Shown here piece after piece: positions 13,747 through 20,203 of a stretch of 20,203 bases of DNA (position 1 is the first letter of the stretch; each line of letters opens with the position of its first letter). This DNA comes from CAYVAP01 sp964343195 (GTDB lineage: Bacteria > Bacteroidota > Bacteroidia > J057): assembly GCA_964343195.1 (NCBI GenBank), contig CAYFIR010000119.1, positions 1 through 20,203 on the forward strand, read 5' to 3'. The notes below the pieces were generated by a model that saw nothing but the letters and a program-made list of their open reading frames with translations, searched no databases and had not been told where the DNA came from. The position numbers and the translations under genes were made by a program.

Positions 13747-13958
13747 TACTTCTCATCCACGTCGTATTCCTTGTCCAGTCGATTCATCAGAAAAACATAG
13801 ACAAAGATCAGAGCCACAAATACATAAATTGAGAATTGCTGGGCCCAGAGGAAGCTGCCACCAATGATGGCGATTCCGTAGGAAGCGATAAACCATATGG
13901 CCAGTAGGATGACCAGGTACAGCAGATTGCGCTTCCAATACTGCTTTAAGTCCTTCAT
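13746..13958 (-). CDS. Sodium:solute symporter small subunit (DUF4212/TIGR03647)
   Basis: The 70-residue protein has two membrane helices (about 12-32 and 39-58) and the family features YWKRNLLYLVILLAIWFIASYG, WAQQFSIYVFVALIFVYVF and MNRLDKEYDVDE. These match the DUF4212 small subunits, which are encoded immediately upstream of TIGR03648 symporters and are required or accessory for their activity. The order small then large subunit is standard. A 186-bp spacer filled with palindromes separates them, and each gene has its own copy of the leader motif, which suggests separate start signals. Confidence 0.9.
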   Translation of the reverse strand: MKDLKQYWKRNLLYLVILLAIWFIASYGIAIIGGSFLWAQQFSIYVFVALIFVYVFLMNRLDKEYDVDEK

Positions 13959-13979
13959 AACAAGTAGCGTTAATAGTGT
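13959..13979 (-). promoter_or_regulatory. Cluster leader motif before the symporter small subunit
   Basis: The minus strand reads ACACTATTAACGCTACTTGTT directly before ATG. The nine bases ACTATTAAC are identical to those before the large subunit gene. Confidence 0.4.
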
Positions 13980-13992
13980 TAAGCGTTGATGT

Positions 13993-14040
13993 ACATATCT
14001 AAGGTAGTAAATTTCTAGGTATTTAAATACTTAGATATGT
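13993..14040. repeat. AT-rich 11-bp inverted repeat upstream of the symporter genes
   Basis: ACATATCTAAG (13993-14003) and CTTAGATATGT (14030-14040) are perfect reverse complements. The loop contains a further TAAAT/ATTTA pair. On the plus strand it is followed by AAG and six T residues, but no plus-strand gene lies upstream. It lies 35 bp before the small subunit start and may contain that gene's control region. Confidence 0.6.
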
Positions 14041-14050
14041 AAGTTTTTTA

Positions 14051-14086
14051 AAAGGGCTCGCCAGTTTCGGGCTGAGCGAGCCTTTT
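14051..14086 (-). terminator. Rho-independent terminator of the porin gene
   Basis: On the minus strand GGCTCGC and GCGAGCC (14055-14082) enclose a 14-nt loop. The stem is flanked by AAAA and CTTTT and followed by an A-run. It starts 15 bp after the porin stop codon, so the porin and the symporter genes are probably separate transcripts. Confidence 0.75.
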
Positions 14087-14100
14087 CTGTATCTGATTCC

Positions 14101-15405
14101 TTACAGGAAGGTCATGAACTGCACCCGGAAGAGGTCCGAGGTCGGCACATTGCCAGCGTCTGAGGACACCGGAGAGATGAACTGATACTCGGCAGTAATC
14201 TTGAGGTTGTGGCCTTCGAGGAAGAAGTTGGCCCCTACGCCCAGTCGGCTGGAGGTCGATTTGTCCATGTCTTCGAATGCCTCCAGGTCGCGGTGGGTAT
14301 AGTGCACATAAGGCTGCACCTGCATCATGTCTTCTATTTCAGGCAAAGCAATTCCCGCCTGTGCATAGAGGATGTTACCCGTCCCGACTTCATCCAGTCC
14401 GCCGGTCAGATTGGGACCCCAGCCATGGTTTACGAATGACGCGTATCCAGTGAAGCCCATGTCCTTGCCGATGGGCATCTCGGCGAACACATCGACAGCC
14501 AGAGAGGTAGGGTTTACCAGGGTAGGATCGTTGAAGTTGGTCGTTCCATCTTCAAAGTATGCCGCTCCCTCGCGGTGGTGGAAAAATCCAGCTCCGACGT
14601 TGAAGATGCGCTTTTTGCCCATGTAGGTACCCACGTAGAAGGGTAGGGTATTGCCTTCTTTGTCCAGGAACTGGTAGTTGACATAACCCGTTACTACCTT
14701 TCCTCCGCCCGGATCGTTGGGATTGCGATAGACAGCCTTGTTGGTAGTGATGATAGAATCCCCCATCAGGATGTTATCCATGCTACCTCCCAGCAGTGGA
14801 TTGTCGATGGCTTCATTGACAGAGAAGCGATACTCAAGTTTTCCGGCGCGTCCTTTGGCATAGAATCCCAGGTGACGGGCAAACTGATCGCTGGTACCGA
14901 TGTTGGACCAGTTGTGGCCCGGCGCATCCAGGGTCAAAAAGTTGAGCGTGGACTGGTTGTTCAGGCGGGAATAGCCATTCCAGTAGTGCAGTCCCCCTCC
15001 TACGTGGAGGTAACCGGGCACCACGGCAAATTCGCCCCAGGCATCGTGCATGAAGAAGCGTCCATTGCCACTACCTGAAGGCACCGGAGCGGCGGTACCC
15101 ATCTGACCAGGGCCCATGTTGTTGAGACCAAAGTGGGTCAGGATGATGAATCGCTTGCTGATCTGGGCAAAGGCCAGGAAGCGTGAACGACGGAGCATAA
15201 AGTCGGTATTGACGCCTCCGTTGTCATCTCCGGTAAAGGTAGCCCATGCCTGATGCCACATCAGAATCCGGACATATTTGGAGCCGTCCTCGTTGAGGGA
15301 CATCTTGAGGCCGCCGGTATATTCATCGGAGTACTGGGCAGTTGCCATTTGTACCCCAAAAATCAGCAAGAGGCCCACCAGGAGTGATTTGTAGGTAAAA
15401 CGCAT
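14101..15405 (-). CDS. OprP/OprO-like outer-membrane porin
   Basis: The 434-residue precursor has a clear signal peptide (MRFTYKSLLVGLLLIFGVQM, ending ATA before QYSDE). The mature protein is a run of amphipathic strands rich in Tyr, Phe and Gly (for example RILMWHQAWATF, FMLRRSRFLAFAQI and FFMHDAWGEFAV) and ends LFRVQFMTFL, as expected for a 16-strand porin of the phosphate-selective porin O/P family. The family name reflects founders from Pseudomonas; the substrate here need not be phosphate. Its position between acs and the symporter genes suggests outer-membrane passage of acetate or a related carboxylate. It carries the cluster leader motif before its ATG and has its own terminator. Confidence 0.82.
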   Translation of the reverse strand: MRFTYKSLLVGLLLIFGVQMATAQYSDEYTGGLKMSLNEDGSKYVRILMWHQAWATFTGDDNGGVNTDFMLRRSRFLAFAQISKRFIILTHFGLNNMGPGQMGTAAPVPSGSGNGRFFMHDAWGEFAVVPGYLHVGGGLHYWNGYSRLNNQSTLNFLTLDAPGHNWSNIGTSDQFARHLGFYAKGRAGKLEYRFSVNEAIDNPLLGGSMDNILMGDSIITTNKAVYRNPNDPGGGKVVTGYVNYQFLDKEGNTLPFYVGTYMGKKRIFNVGAGFFHHREGAAYFEDGTTNFNDPTLVNPTSLAVDVFAEMPIGKDMGFTGYASFVNHGWGPNLTGGLDEVGTGNILYAQAGIALPEIEDMMQVQPYVHYTHRDLEAFEDMDKSTSSRLGVGANFFLEGHNLKITAEYQFISPVSSDAGNVPTSDLFRVQFMTFL

Positions 15406-15424
15406 TGTAGTAAGAGTTAAGAAT
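15406..15424 (-). promoter_or_regulatory. Cluster leader motif before the porin
   Basis: The minus strand reads ATTCTTAACTCTTACTACA directly before ATG. TTAACTC is shared with the large symporter subunit leader and TACTAC with the acs leader. Confidence 0.4.
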
Positions 15425-15590
15425 GTGTGGTGTCCTTAGATGTGTCTAAGAGATAAAAGCTTGGTGCCTATACTTGTAACAGGCAGGTATGATTGGGCAG
15501 TTCAGTGCCATGCCCTTTACGACCGTTCCAGTCGCGAAAGTGCAAAAGGCGTAGAAGACTGCCTTGAACAAAAGTCAGCTCTGAAAGTGA

Positions 15591-15649
15591 TTTGGTGCGT
15601 GGGGGTAAGTACCGCCTGCCTTGCGACAGGCGGTTACTTATTCACCAAA
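15591..15649. repeat. Long stem with REP-like core in the acs-porin spacer
   Basis: The core pairs TAAGTACCGCCTG with CAGGCGGTTACTTA (15606-15640; one bulged base, loop CCTTGCGA). Outer arms TTTGGTG (15591-15597) and CACCAAA (15643-15649) extend it past a small internal loop. The CCGCCTG...CAGGCGG core resembles dispersed palindromes common in Bacteroidota genomes. It could act as a 3'-end structure for acs or in the porin leader. A short palindrome, CTTAGATGTGTCTAAG, lies nearer the porin at 15435-15450. Apart from these, the leader motif and the repeats next to acs, nothing recognisable fills the 15406-15777 spacer. Confidence 0.65.
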
Positions 15650-15697
15650 CTTAAAGGGATCTAAAAAAGAAACGTGTGTGTGTTCCCTTTGCAAAAA

Positions 15698-15776
15698 ATT
15701 CGTGATTCAGCATTCGTGATTCGTAATCAGCAGATGATCAGGTAATTATAAACACCGAATCACGAATTCCGAATTA
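15698..15776. repeat. Inverted 7-bp arrays (ATTCGTG / CGAATCA) next to the acs stop codon
   Basis: The left part (15698-15732) reads ATTCGTG, ATTCAGC, ATTCGTG, ATTCGTA and ATCAGCA. The right part (15756-15776) reads CGAATCA, CGAATTC and CGAATTA, the same word on the other strand. Only one base (G15777) separates the right part from the acs stop codon (15778-15780). Together they form a broad inverted repeat around an AT-rich centre. Confidence 0.7.
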
Positions 15777-15777
15777 G

Positions 15778-17673
15778 CTAAACCAGCGCCCCAACCTTGA
15801 TTTCATCCACAACGGATGGATCGAGTAGGGTAGAGGTGTCCCCTAGGTTCTGAGCGGTGCCTTCGGCTACCTTGCGCAAAATGCGCCGCATGATCTTACC
15901 AGAGCGTGTTTTGGGCAGGCCACGCACTACCTGAACTTTGTCGGGTTTGGCAATAGGGCCTACTTCCTTGCTGACGACTTTCAGGATCTCGGCTACGAGC
16001 ACCGCATTATCCGTTGGGTCGCTGTCGCAAACGACGTAGGCATAAATACCTTGCCCTTTTATATTGTGTGGGTAGCCTACTACAGCAGATTCTACCACGT
16101 TGGGATGCTTGTTGATGGCATCTTCTACCTCGGCCGTACCCATGCGGTGGCCCGAAACGTTGATTACATCGTCTACTCGCCCGATGATGCGGTAGTAGCC
16201 ATTGGCTTCCCGCTTGGCTCCGTCACCAGTGAAATAGTGGTCTTTGAACATTTCAAAGTAGGTGCGTCGGCAGCGGTCATGATCGCCATAGGTCGTCCGC
16301 AGCATGCTGGGCCAGGGATATTTCACAGCGAGTACTCCTTCGCCCTCTCCCTCGATTTCCTTGCCTTCACTGTCCAGCAATACGGGCTGAATGCCAGGCA
16401 AAGGCAACGTAGCATAGGCAGGCTTCAGATCAGTCACACCTGGAATCGGCGAAATCATGATGCCGCCAGTCTCTGTCTGCCAGTAGGTATCGACGATGGG
16501 ACATCTTCCACGGCCCACCTTCTCATTGTACCAGTCCCAGGCTTCTTCATTGATAGGTTCTCCCACAGAACCGAGCACTTTCAGGCTGCTCAGGTCATAG
16601 GTTTCGACGAACTCCTCGCCTTTGGCTTGCAGGGCACGAATAGCCGTTGGAGCCGTGTAGAACTGGTTGACTTTCAGCTTGTCTACGATTTCCCAGAAGC
16701 GGCCTGCATCGGGATAGGTAGGTACGCCCTCAAACATCACGGTAGTAGCCCCGCTCAACAATGGGCCATATACAATATAGCTGTGTCCTGTGATCCAGCC
16801 GATGTCAGCTGTACACCAGAACACGTCTCCTTCTTCGTAGGCAAATACATTGCGGAAAGAATAGCCGGTGTAGACCATGTAACCGCCGCAGGTATGAACC
16901 ACCCCCTTGGGCTTACCGGTAGAACCGGAAGTGTAGAGAATGAAGAGCATGTCTTCGCTGTCCATTTCCGTAGCTGGGCAAAAGTCCTCTACATCGCGCA
17001 GGGCGTCGCTCATCCATACATCCCGGTCTTCGTCCCAGTTTACCTGTTCGTGGGTGCGGCGCTTGACCAGCACTTTTTCAACGGTATCGCAGCTTTTCAA
17101 TGCGTCATCAACTACCGCTTTTACGGGAATTCGCTTTTTTCCGCGGAAGTTACCATCCGCTGTGATGACCATCTTGGCGTGGGCATCGTTGATGCGGTCG
17201 GCCAATGCATGAGCTGAGAACCCGGCAAATACCACTGAGTGAACGGCTCCGATACGGGCACAGGCCAGTAAGGCAATCGCCAGTTCCGGAATCATGGGCA
17301 TATACAGGATCACCCGGTCTCCCTTTTCGACTCCATAGTTCTTGAGGGCGTTTGCCATGCGACAAACCTGAACGTGTAGTTGGCTGTAGGTCAGGATCTG
17401 ATGAGCCTCTGCTGGGTCATTGGGCTCAAATACGATGGCTGGCATGTGGCCATGTGTAGCGAGGTGGCGATCCAGCGCATTTTCGGTAATGTTCAGTTTC
17501 CCGTTCACAAACCATTTGACATCCGGCTCGCTAAAATTCCACTCCAGGGTTTTATCCCATTTTTTGCGCCAGGAAAAGTGGCTGGCCATCTCGGCCCAAA
17601 ATCCTTCCGGATCATCAACGCTGCGCTGATAAACCTGCTCATACTCTTCAAAACTCTTTATCCTGGGAGTCAT
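15778..17673 (-). CDS. acs: Acetyl-CoA synthetase (AMP-forming)
   Basis: The 631-residue enzyme activates acetate with ATP and CoA to acetyl-CoA through acetyl-AMP in the cytoplasm. The adenylate-forming motifs are complete: YTSGSTGKPKG at 247-257, YWQTETGG at 397-404 (its Trp is the residue that restricts the acyl pocket to acetate in Acs), YFTGDGA at 480-486, GRVDDVINVSGHR at 498-510, and PKTRSGKIMRR with catalytic Lys593, the residue acetylated for control in other Acs proteins. Length and order match Acs of about 650 residues. It is the first gene of the minus-strand cluster with the porin and symporter subunits, which supports acetate as the substrate. The leader carries the cluster motif. 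Inverted word repeats abut its stop codon. Confidence 0.97.
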   Translation of the reverse strand: MTPRIKSFEEYEQVYQRSVDDPEGFWAEMASHFSWRKKWDKTLEWNFSEPDVKWFVNGKLNITENALDRHLATHGHMPAIVFEPNDPAEAHQILTYSQLHVQVCRMANALKNYGVEKGDRVILYMPMIPELAIALLACARIGAVHSVVFAGFSAHALADRINDAHAKMVITADGNFRGKKRIPVKAVVDDALKSCDTVEKVLVKRRTHEQVNWDEDRDVWMSDALRDVEDFCPATEMDSEDMLFILYTSGSTGKPKGVVHTCGGYMVYTGYSFRNVFAYEEGDVFWCTADIGWITGHSYIVYGPLLSGATTVMFEGVPTYPDAGRFWEIVDKLKVNQFYTAPTAIRALQAKGEEFVETYDLSSLKVLGSVGEPINEEAWDWYNEKVGRGRCPIVDTYWQTETGGIMISPIPGVTDLKPAYATLPLPGIQPVLLDSEGKEIEGEGEGVLAVKYPWPSMLRTTYGDHDRCRRTYFEMFKDHYFTGDGAKREANGYYRIIGRVDDVINVSGHRMGTAEVEDAINKHPNVVESAVVGYPHNIKGQGIYAYVVCDSDPTDNAVLVAEILKVVSKEVGPIAKPDKVQVVRGLPKTRSGKIMRRILRKVAEGTAQNLGDTSTLLDPSVVDEIKVGALV

Positions 17674-17697
17674 AGTAGTAGGTGTTAGTAGTGTAAG
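17674..17697 (-). promoter_or_regulatory. Cluster leader motif before acs
   Basis: The minus strand reads CACTACTAACACCTACTACT directly before ATG. It is the acs version of the leader shared by four genes of the cluster. Confidence 0.4.
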
Positions 17698-17742
17698 TGC
17701 GGTCCTGGTGAGTAGTGGTATACATCAAAGTTGAAGAAAAAA

Positions 17743-17766
17743 ATCTATATAATCAAACATATAGAT
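17743..17766. promoter_or_regulatory. 8-bp inverted repeat and candidate -7 element upstream of acs
   Basis: ATCTATAT (17743-17750) and ATATAGAT (17759-17766) flank an 8-nt centre. On the minus strand TATGTTTG (17761-17754) inside it fits the Bacteroidota -7 consensus TAnnTTTG, about 80 bp before the acs start; no clear -33 element follows. An AT-rich word run (TAGATAA, TTAGATA, GTTAAAA, GTATAGT) continues to about 17790. Confidence 0.35.
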
Positions 17767-17818
17767 AATTAGATAGTTAAAAGTATAGTTATTTGTTTTT
17801 ATCTAGCTGGTAGTCAGT

Positions 17819-18094
17819 GATTTATATTTTGGGTGAAATGGGGGTTTTATCGCTATTAGGTCAATTGCTCTGGCAGTATAGAGGCTCATCCATTCTGGTC
17901 AGGCAGGGCCTCCCCAGTGAAAAGAGAGCCATTAAGAAAGATTATTTTTGGGGTCGGAGTACCTTTAGCCATGGTAAAACAGAATTTGACCACTTGAACG
18001 GGAATTGTTGCACCTGGGAAATACAATACAAGGAAATCTCACTCCATTCGTTTTTCTTGAACACGAAATTCAACGATCCCATTCTGCTTATCCC
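17819..18094. other. Divergent spacer with no recognised feature
   Basis: Apart from the AT-rich repeats near acs, the region up to the next start codon shows no convincing promoter, terminator or conserved gene. Open frames on the plus strand here overlap the signal peptide of the next gene out of frame and look accidental. The promoter of the glycine-rich protein gene should lie here but could not be read. Confidence 0.5.
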
Positions 18095-20002
18095 ATGCTT
18101 CGCAATATTTATCTGGTCCTCCTATTGATTCCCTTTGGTTTAACCCTTGTTGGGCAAACTACCCTTGGAGGCACCTTGACCCAGACGCTAAGTCCGGTCA
18201 CCGATGTGGATGTCGTCACCAGCACCATTACCGTGGCGGATGCCAGCCTGTTTTCCGCTGGAGATGAGGTCCTGCTGATTCAGATGCAGGGAGCGGCGAT
18301 TAACTCCACCAATACTTCTTCCTTTGGTACCGTTAGCAACCTGGATGGTGCTGGGGCCTATGAATTCAATACCATTTGCCTGGTGGATGGGGGGACAGAT
18401 GAAGTGACCCTATCCTCTCCTCTGGTCAACACATATGCTTCAACCGGAGTGAGTGATGCAGGTATTCAACTACTCAAAATTGACACCTACGCAGATATAG
18501 ACGTTACCACCACGCTGACAGCAGATCCCTGGGATGGGCAGACAGGTGGCATCCTGGTCCTCTCGGCTACCGGGACGGTGACACTGAGCGCTGACATAGA
18601 CATGAGCGAAAAGGGCTTTCGTGGAGGGGTGTTTACCGATGAACCAGGCAGTCCCACCTGCCTTTCCTTTCTGCCATTGGGCAGTGGGCTCAATCCTACC
18701 TATCCGGATTATTATTATTCCGATTACCAGGGAGGCGGACAAAAAGGAGAAGGCATAGCCGATTTCATAGCGGGTCGCAGGAATGGGCAGGGGCGACAGG
18801 CTACAGGCGGTGGGGGAGGAAATGACCACAATGCAGGCGGAGGCGGGGGAGCCAATTGGGGTGCTGGCGGGACAGGAAGCGACAATACCGCTGGTAGCTG
18901 TACCGGGACCTATCCGGGCATAGGGGGAGGGGGGCTGAGCCTTGATTATGGGACGAGCTCCATTCTCGTGATGGGCGGCGGTGGCGGTGCAGGCCATGGC
19001 AACAACAACGAAAGCTACGACGGCGCCAACGGCGGCGGCATCATCATCATCCGAGCCAGTTCCATCGAGGGAAACGGTCATGCAATCCGCGCCGATGGAG
19101 GAGATGTGGTGTATCCCACTGCGCCTTTACCACCTATTTCTGATGGAGTAGGAGGGGGTGGTGCGGGAGGAGCTATTTTTTTGCAGATAAATAGCCTTGG
19201 GGCATCAGCATTGGATGTTTCTGCGAGTGGCGGAGACGGCGGCGACACCAACAATGCCACCCAGTGCGAAGGTCCCGGTGGAGGAGGTGGGGGTGGGGCA
19301 GTGTTTACCTCCCTTGGCGCGTGGGCTGCAACTGTGGATGTAGCAGGTGGGGCTGCTGGTACCGAACTGACAGGCAGTGCATCCTGTTCCCCCAATGCTT
19401 CCGCAGGGAGTAGTGGGAATGCGTACTTCAGCTCCACTGTAACCGTAGCTACCGGAACCAACCCATTTTGTGGTTCGGTACTCGGGCCAGAAGTCCTTTG
19501 GCTGGAAGCCAGGGCAACCGAAAGCGGCCTGACGTTGGAATGGGACTACGAAGGCACTGTGGAGTTTATCCAGGTCGAGCGCCTGCTGTCCCCAACTCAC
19601 TGGGAACCATTGGCCAGACTGGAGGCTGAATCTCTTTCCTGGATAGATCTATCGCCTGGAACCGGAAAGCAGATATATCGCATTGCCCTCATAGATGTTA
19701 AGGGAGAAGTGCACTATTCCTCCCTAGTTGTAGCCCAATTTGATATGGGAGTCGAGTTCAACGTATCCATATTCCCTAATCCCACAAATGAAGGAGAAGA
19801 AACCAGTTTGTATCTCCATTCTCCCTCAGATCAGCCCTGGCAGGTCTCCGTGCTGGATTTGTCCGGGAAAATGGTCTGGGAACAAAGCCAGATCGAAGGT
19901 TCACGTATTTCACTGCCAACCGGATCCCTTTCCTCAGGCTACTATTTGGTGAAGGTGACCCAGGCCGGGCAACAGGTGATACAGAAATGGGGTGTTTGGT
20001 AA
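18095..20002 (+). CDS. Secreted glycine-rich protein with type IX sorting domain
   Basis: The ATG at 18095 begins a signal peptide (MLRNIYLVLLLIPFGLTLVG, then Q|TTLGG); an upstream in-frame TTG at 18005 would add 30 non-signal residues. The 635-residue protein has four parts. Residues 22-175 are a beta-rich region. Residues 213-405 are a glycine-rich region with runs such as GGGGGNDHNAGGGGGANWG and VMGGGGGAGHGNNN interrupted by IIIIRASS and AIFLQINSLG. Residues 466-549 resemble a fibronectin-type fold, and about 557-635 are a Por secretion domain (SIFPNPTNEGEE, VLDLSGKMVW, LSSGYYLVKV). The alternation of poly-glycine and strand segments recalls the glycine-rich domain of ALK-type receptors and poly-glycine II helix bundles. 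It should be exported to the cell surface. Its function is unknown. Confidence 0.87.
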   Translation: MLRNIYLVLLLIPFGLTLVGQTTLGGTLTQTLSPVTDVDVVTSTITVADASLFSAGDEVLLIQMQGAAINSTNTSSFGTVSNLDGAGAYEFNTICLVDGGTDEVTLSSPLVNTYASTGVSDAGIQLLKIDTYADIDVTTTLTADPWDGQTGGILVLSATGTVTLSADIDMSEKGFRGGVFTDEPGSPTCLSFLPLGSGLNPTYPDYYYSDYQGGGQKGEGIADFIAGRRNGQGRQATGGGGGNDHNAGGGGGANWGAGGTGSDNTAGSCTGTYPGIGGGGLSLDYGTSSILVMGGGGGAGHGNNNESYDGANGGGIIIIRASSIEGNGHAIRADGGDVVYPTAPLPPISDGVGGGGAGGAIFLQINSLGASALDVSASGGDGGDTNNATQCEGPGGGGGGGAVFTSLGAWAATVDVAGGAAGTELTGSASCSPNASAGSSGNAYFSSTVTVATGTNPFCGSVLGPEVLWLEARATESGLTLEWDYEGTVEFIQVERLLSPTHWEPLARLEAESLSWIDLSPGTGKQIYRIALIDVKGEVHYSSLVVAQFDMGVEFNVSIFPNPTNEGEETSLYLHSPSDQPWQVSVLDLSGKMVWEQSQIEGSRISLPTGSLSSGYYLVKVTQAGQQVIQKWGVW

Positions 20003-20012
20003 GTGGAGGAAT

Positions 20013-20075
20013 GCGGTATGGGGGTATAAGGTGTATAGGGTGTATAAGGGGAATATGGGCGGGGTGCGGGAAAAT
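20013..20075. repeat. Low-complexity GGTATA/GTGTATA word run
   Basis: The stretch after the glycine-rich gene is made of variants of GGGTATAAGG and GTGTATAGGG at irregular 8-10 bp spacing. It has no terminator shape. Confidence 0.4.
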
Positions 20076-20084
20076 GGTATTAGA

Positions 20085-20114
20085 AATACGGTATAAAGTG
20101 GATTGTTGTAACCC
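20085..20114 (+). repeat. Spacer module copy 2 (AATACGGTATAA, 8 nt, GTTGTAACCC)
   Basis: Both blocks are identical to those at 11271-11292 but are separated here by AGTGGATT. GAG follows, and a perfect 7-bp tandem array starts 22 bp after the module. Confidence 0.5.
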
Positions 20115-20136
20115 AATGAGAATCAGGTCAGTACCC

Positions 20137-20203
20137 AACTACGAACTACGAACTACGAACTACGAACTACGAACTACGAACTACGAACTACGAACTACGA
20201 ACT
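20137..20203. repeat. Perfect 7-bp tandem repeat running off the window edge
   Basis: The unit AACTACG is repeated without error for 9.6 copies up to the last base, so the true length is unknown. The degenerate array at 9253-9294 contains the same word on the other strand. Confidence 0.97.

Noticed and set aside
15440..15664. A 74-codon plus-strand frame between porin and acs
   Set aside because: It reads through the large palindrome at 15591-15649, has no family resemblance and no start signal.
16051..17217. A 388-codon open frame on the plus strand
   Set aside because: It lies fully antisense to acs, whose motifs are all intact; codon bias of acs leaves the opposite frame open.
17817..18128. 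A 103-codon plus-strand frame upstream of the glycine-rich gene
   Set aside because: It overlaps the signal peptide of the real gene in another frame and its residue mix is not protein-like.
19078..19600. Proline-rich frames antisense to the glycine-rich gene
   Set aside because: They are the complement of glycine codons in a well-supported secreted protein gene.

Overview
The window looks like chromosomal DNA of a member of the Bacteroidota, possibly of the Saprospiria/Lewinella kind (the phylum is fairly secure, the family is a guess). The signs are: two secreted proteins ending in type IX secretion (Por) sorting domains; a DUF3078 outer-membrane protein; an ECF sigma factor overlapping an anti-sigma-like protein fused to an outer-membrane barrel; the two-subunit sodium:solute symporter of the TIGR03647/TIGR03648 type; and an absence of obvious Shine-Dalgarno sequences. 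No rRNA, tRNA, CRISPR array, transposase or phage gene was seen.

Layout. 1-2165 (minus strand): ECF sigma factor and the membrane/beta-barrel protein that overlaps it by 11 bp, closed by a strong terminator; the last codons of a plus-strand gene may lie at the left edge. 2328-2477: a 49-residue membrane peptide gene with its own terminator. 2589-3509: DUF3078 protein. 3777-5228: ccoG, a cbb3 oxidase assembly ferredoxin. 5444-9236 (plus strand): a divergently transcribed run of a TrpF-like isomerase, a fusion of an NMT1/THI5-like substrate-binding domain to a SAM-dependent methyltransferase, and an NtrY-like histidine kinase. 9348-11015 (minus): a secreted propeller protein with a Por sorting domain. 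11369-17673 (minus): an acetate-use cluster, read in the order acs, OprP-like porin, symporter small subunit, symporter large subunit, small membrane protein. 18095-20002 (plus): a glycine-rich secreted protein with a Por sorting domain.

How the genes fit together. The acetate cluster makes a complete route from outside the cell to acetyl-CoA: porin, sodium-coupled symporter, then acetyl-CoA synthetase. Its four main genes share a leader motif just before the start codon that was not seen before the other genes of the window. The TrpF-like and fusion genes, 37 bp apart, look like a small uncharacterised metabolic module and are the best candidate here for new enzymology.

The most unusual non-coding signal is in the spacers of the right half. 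Several are built from short 'words' repeated with a 7-bp period (8 bp in one), a different word in each spacer, often abutting or overlapping the stop codon of the neighbouring gene and sometimes present in both orientations. Two spacers 8.8 kb apart also share a conserved 22-nt module next to such an array. These arrays are not explained by the genes.
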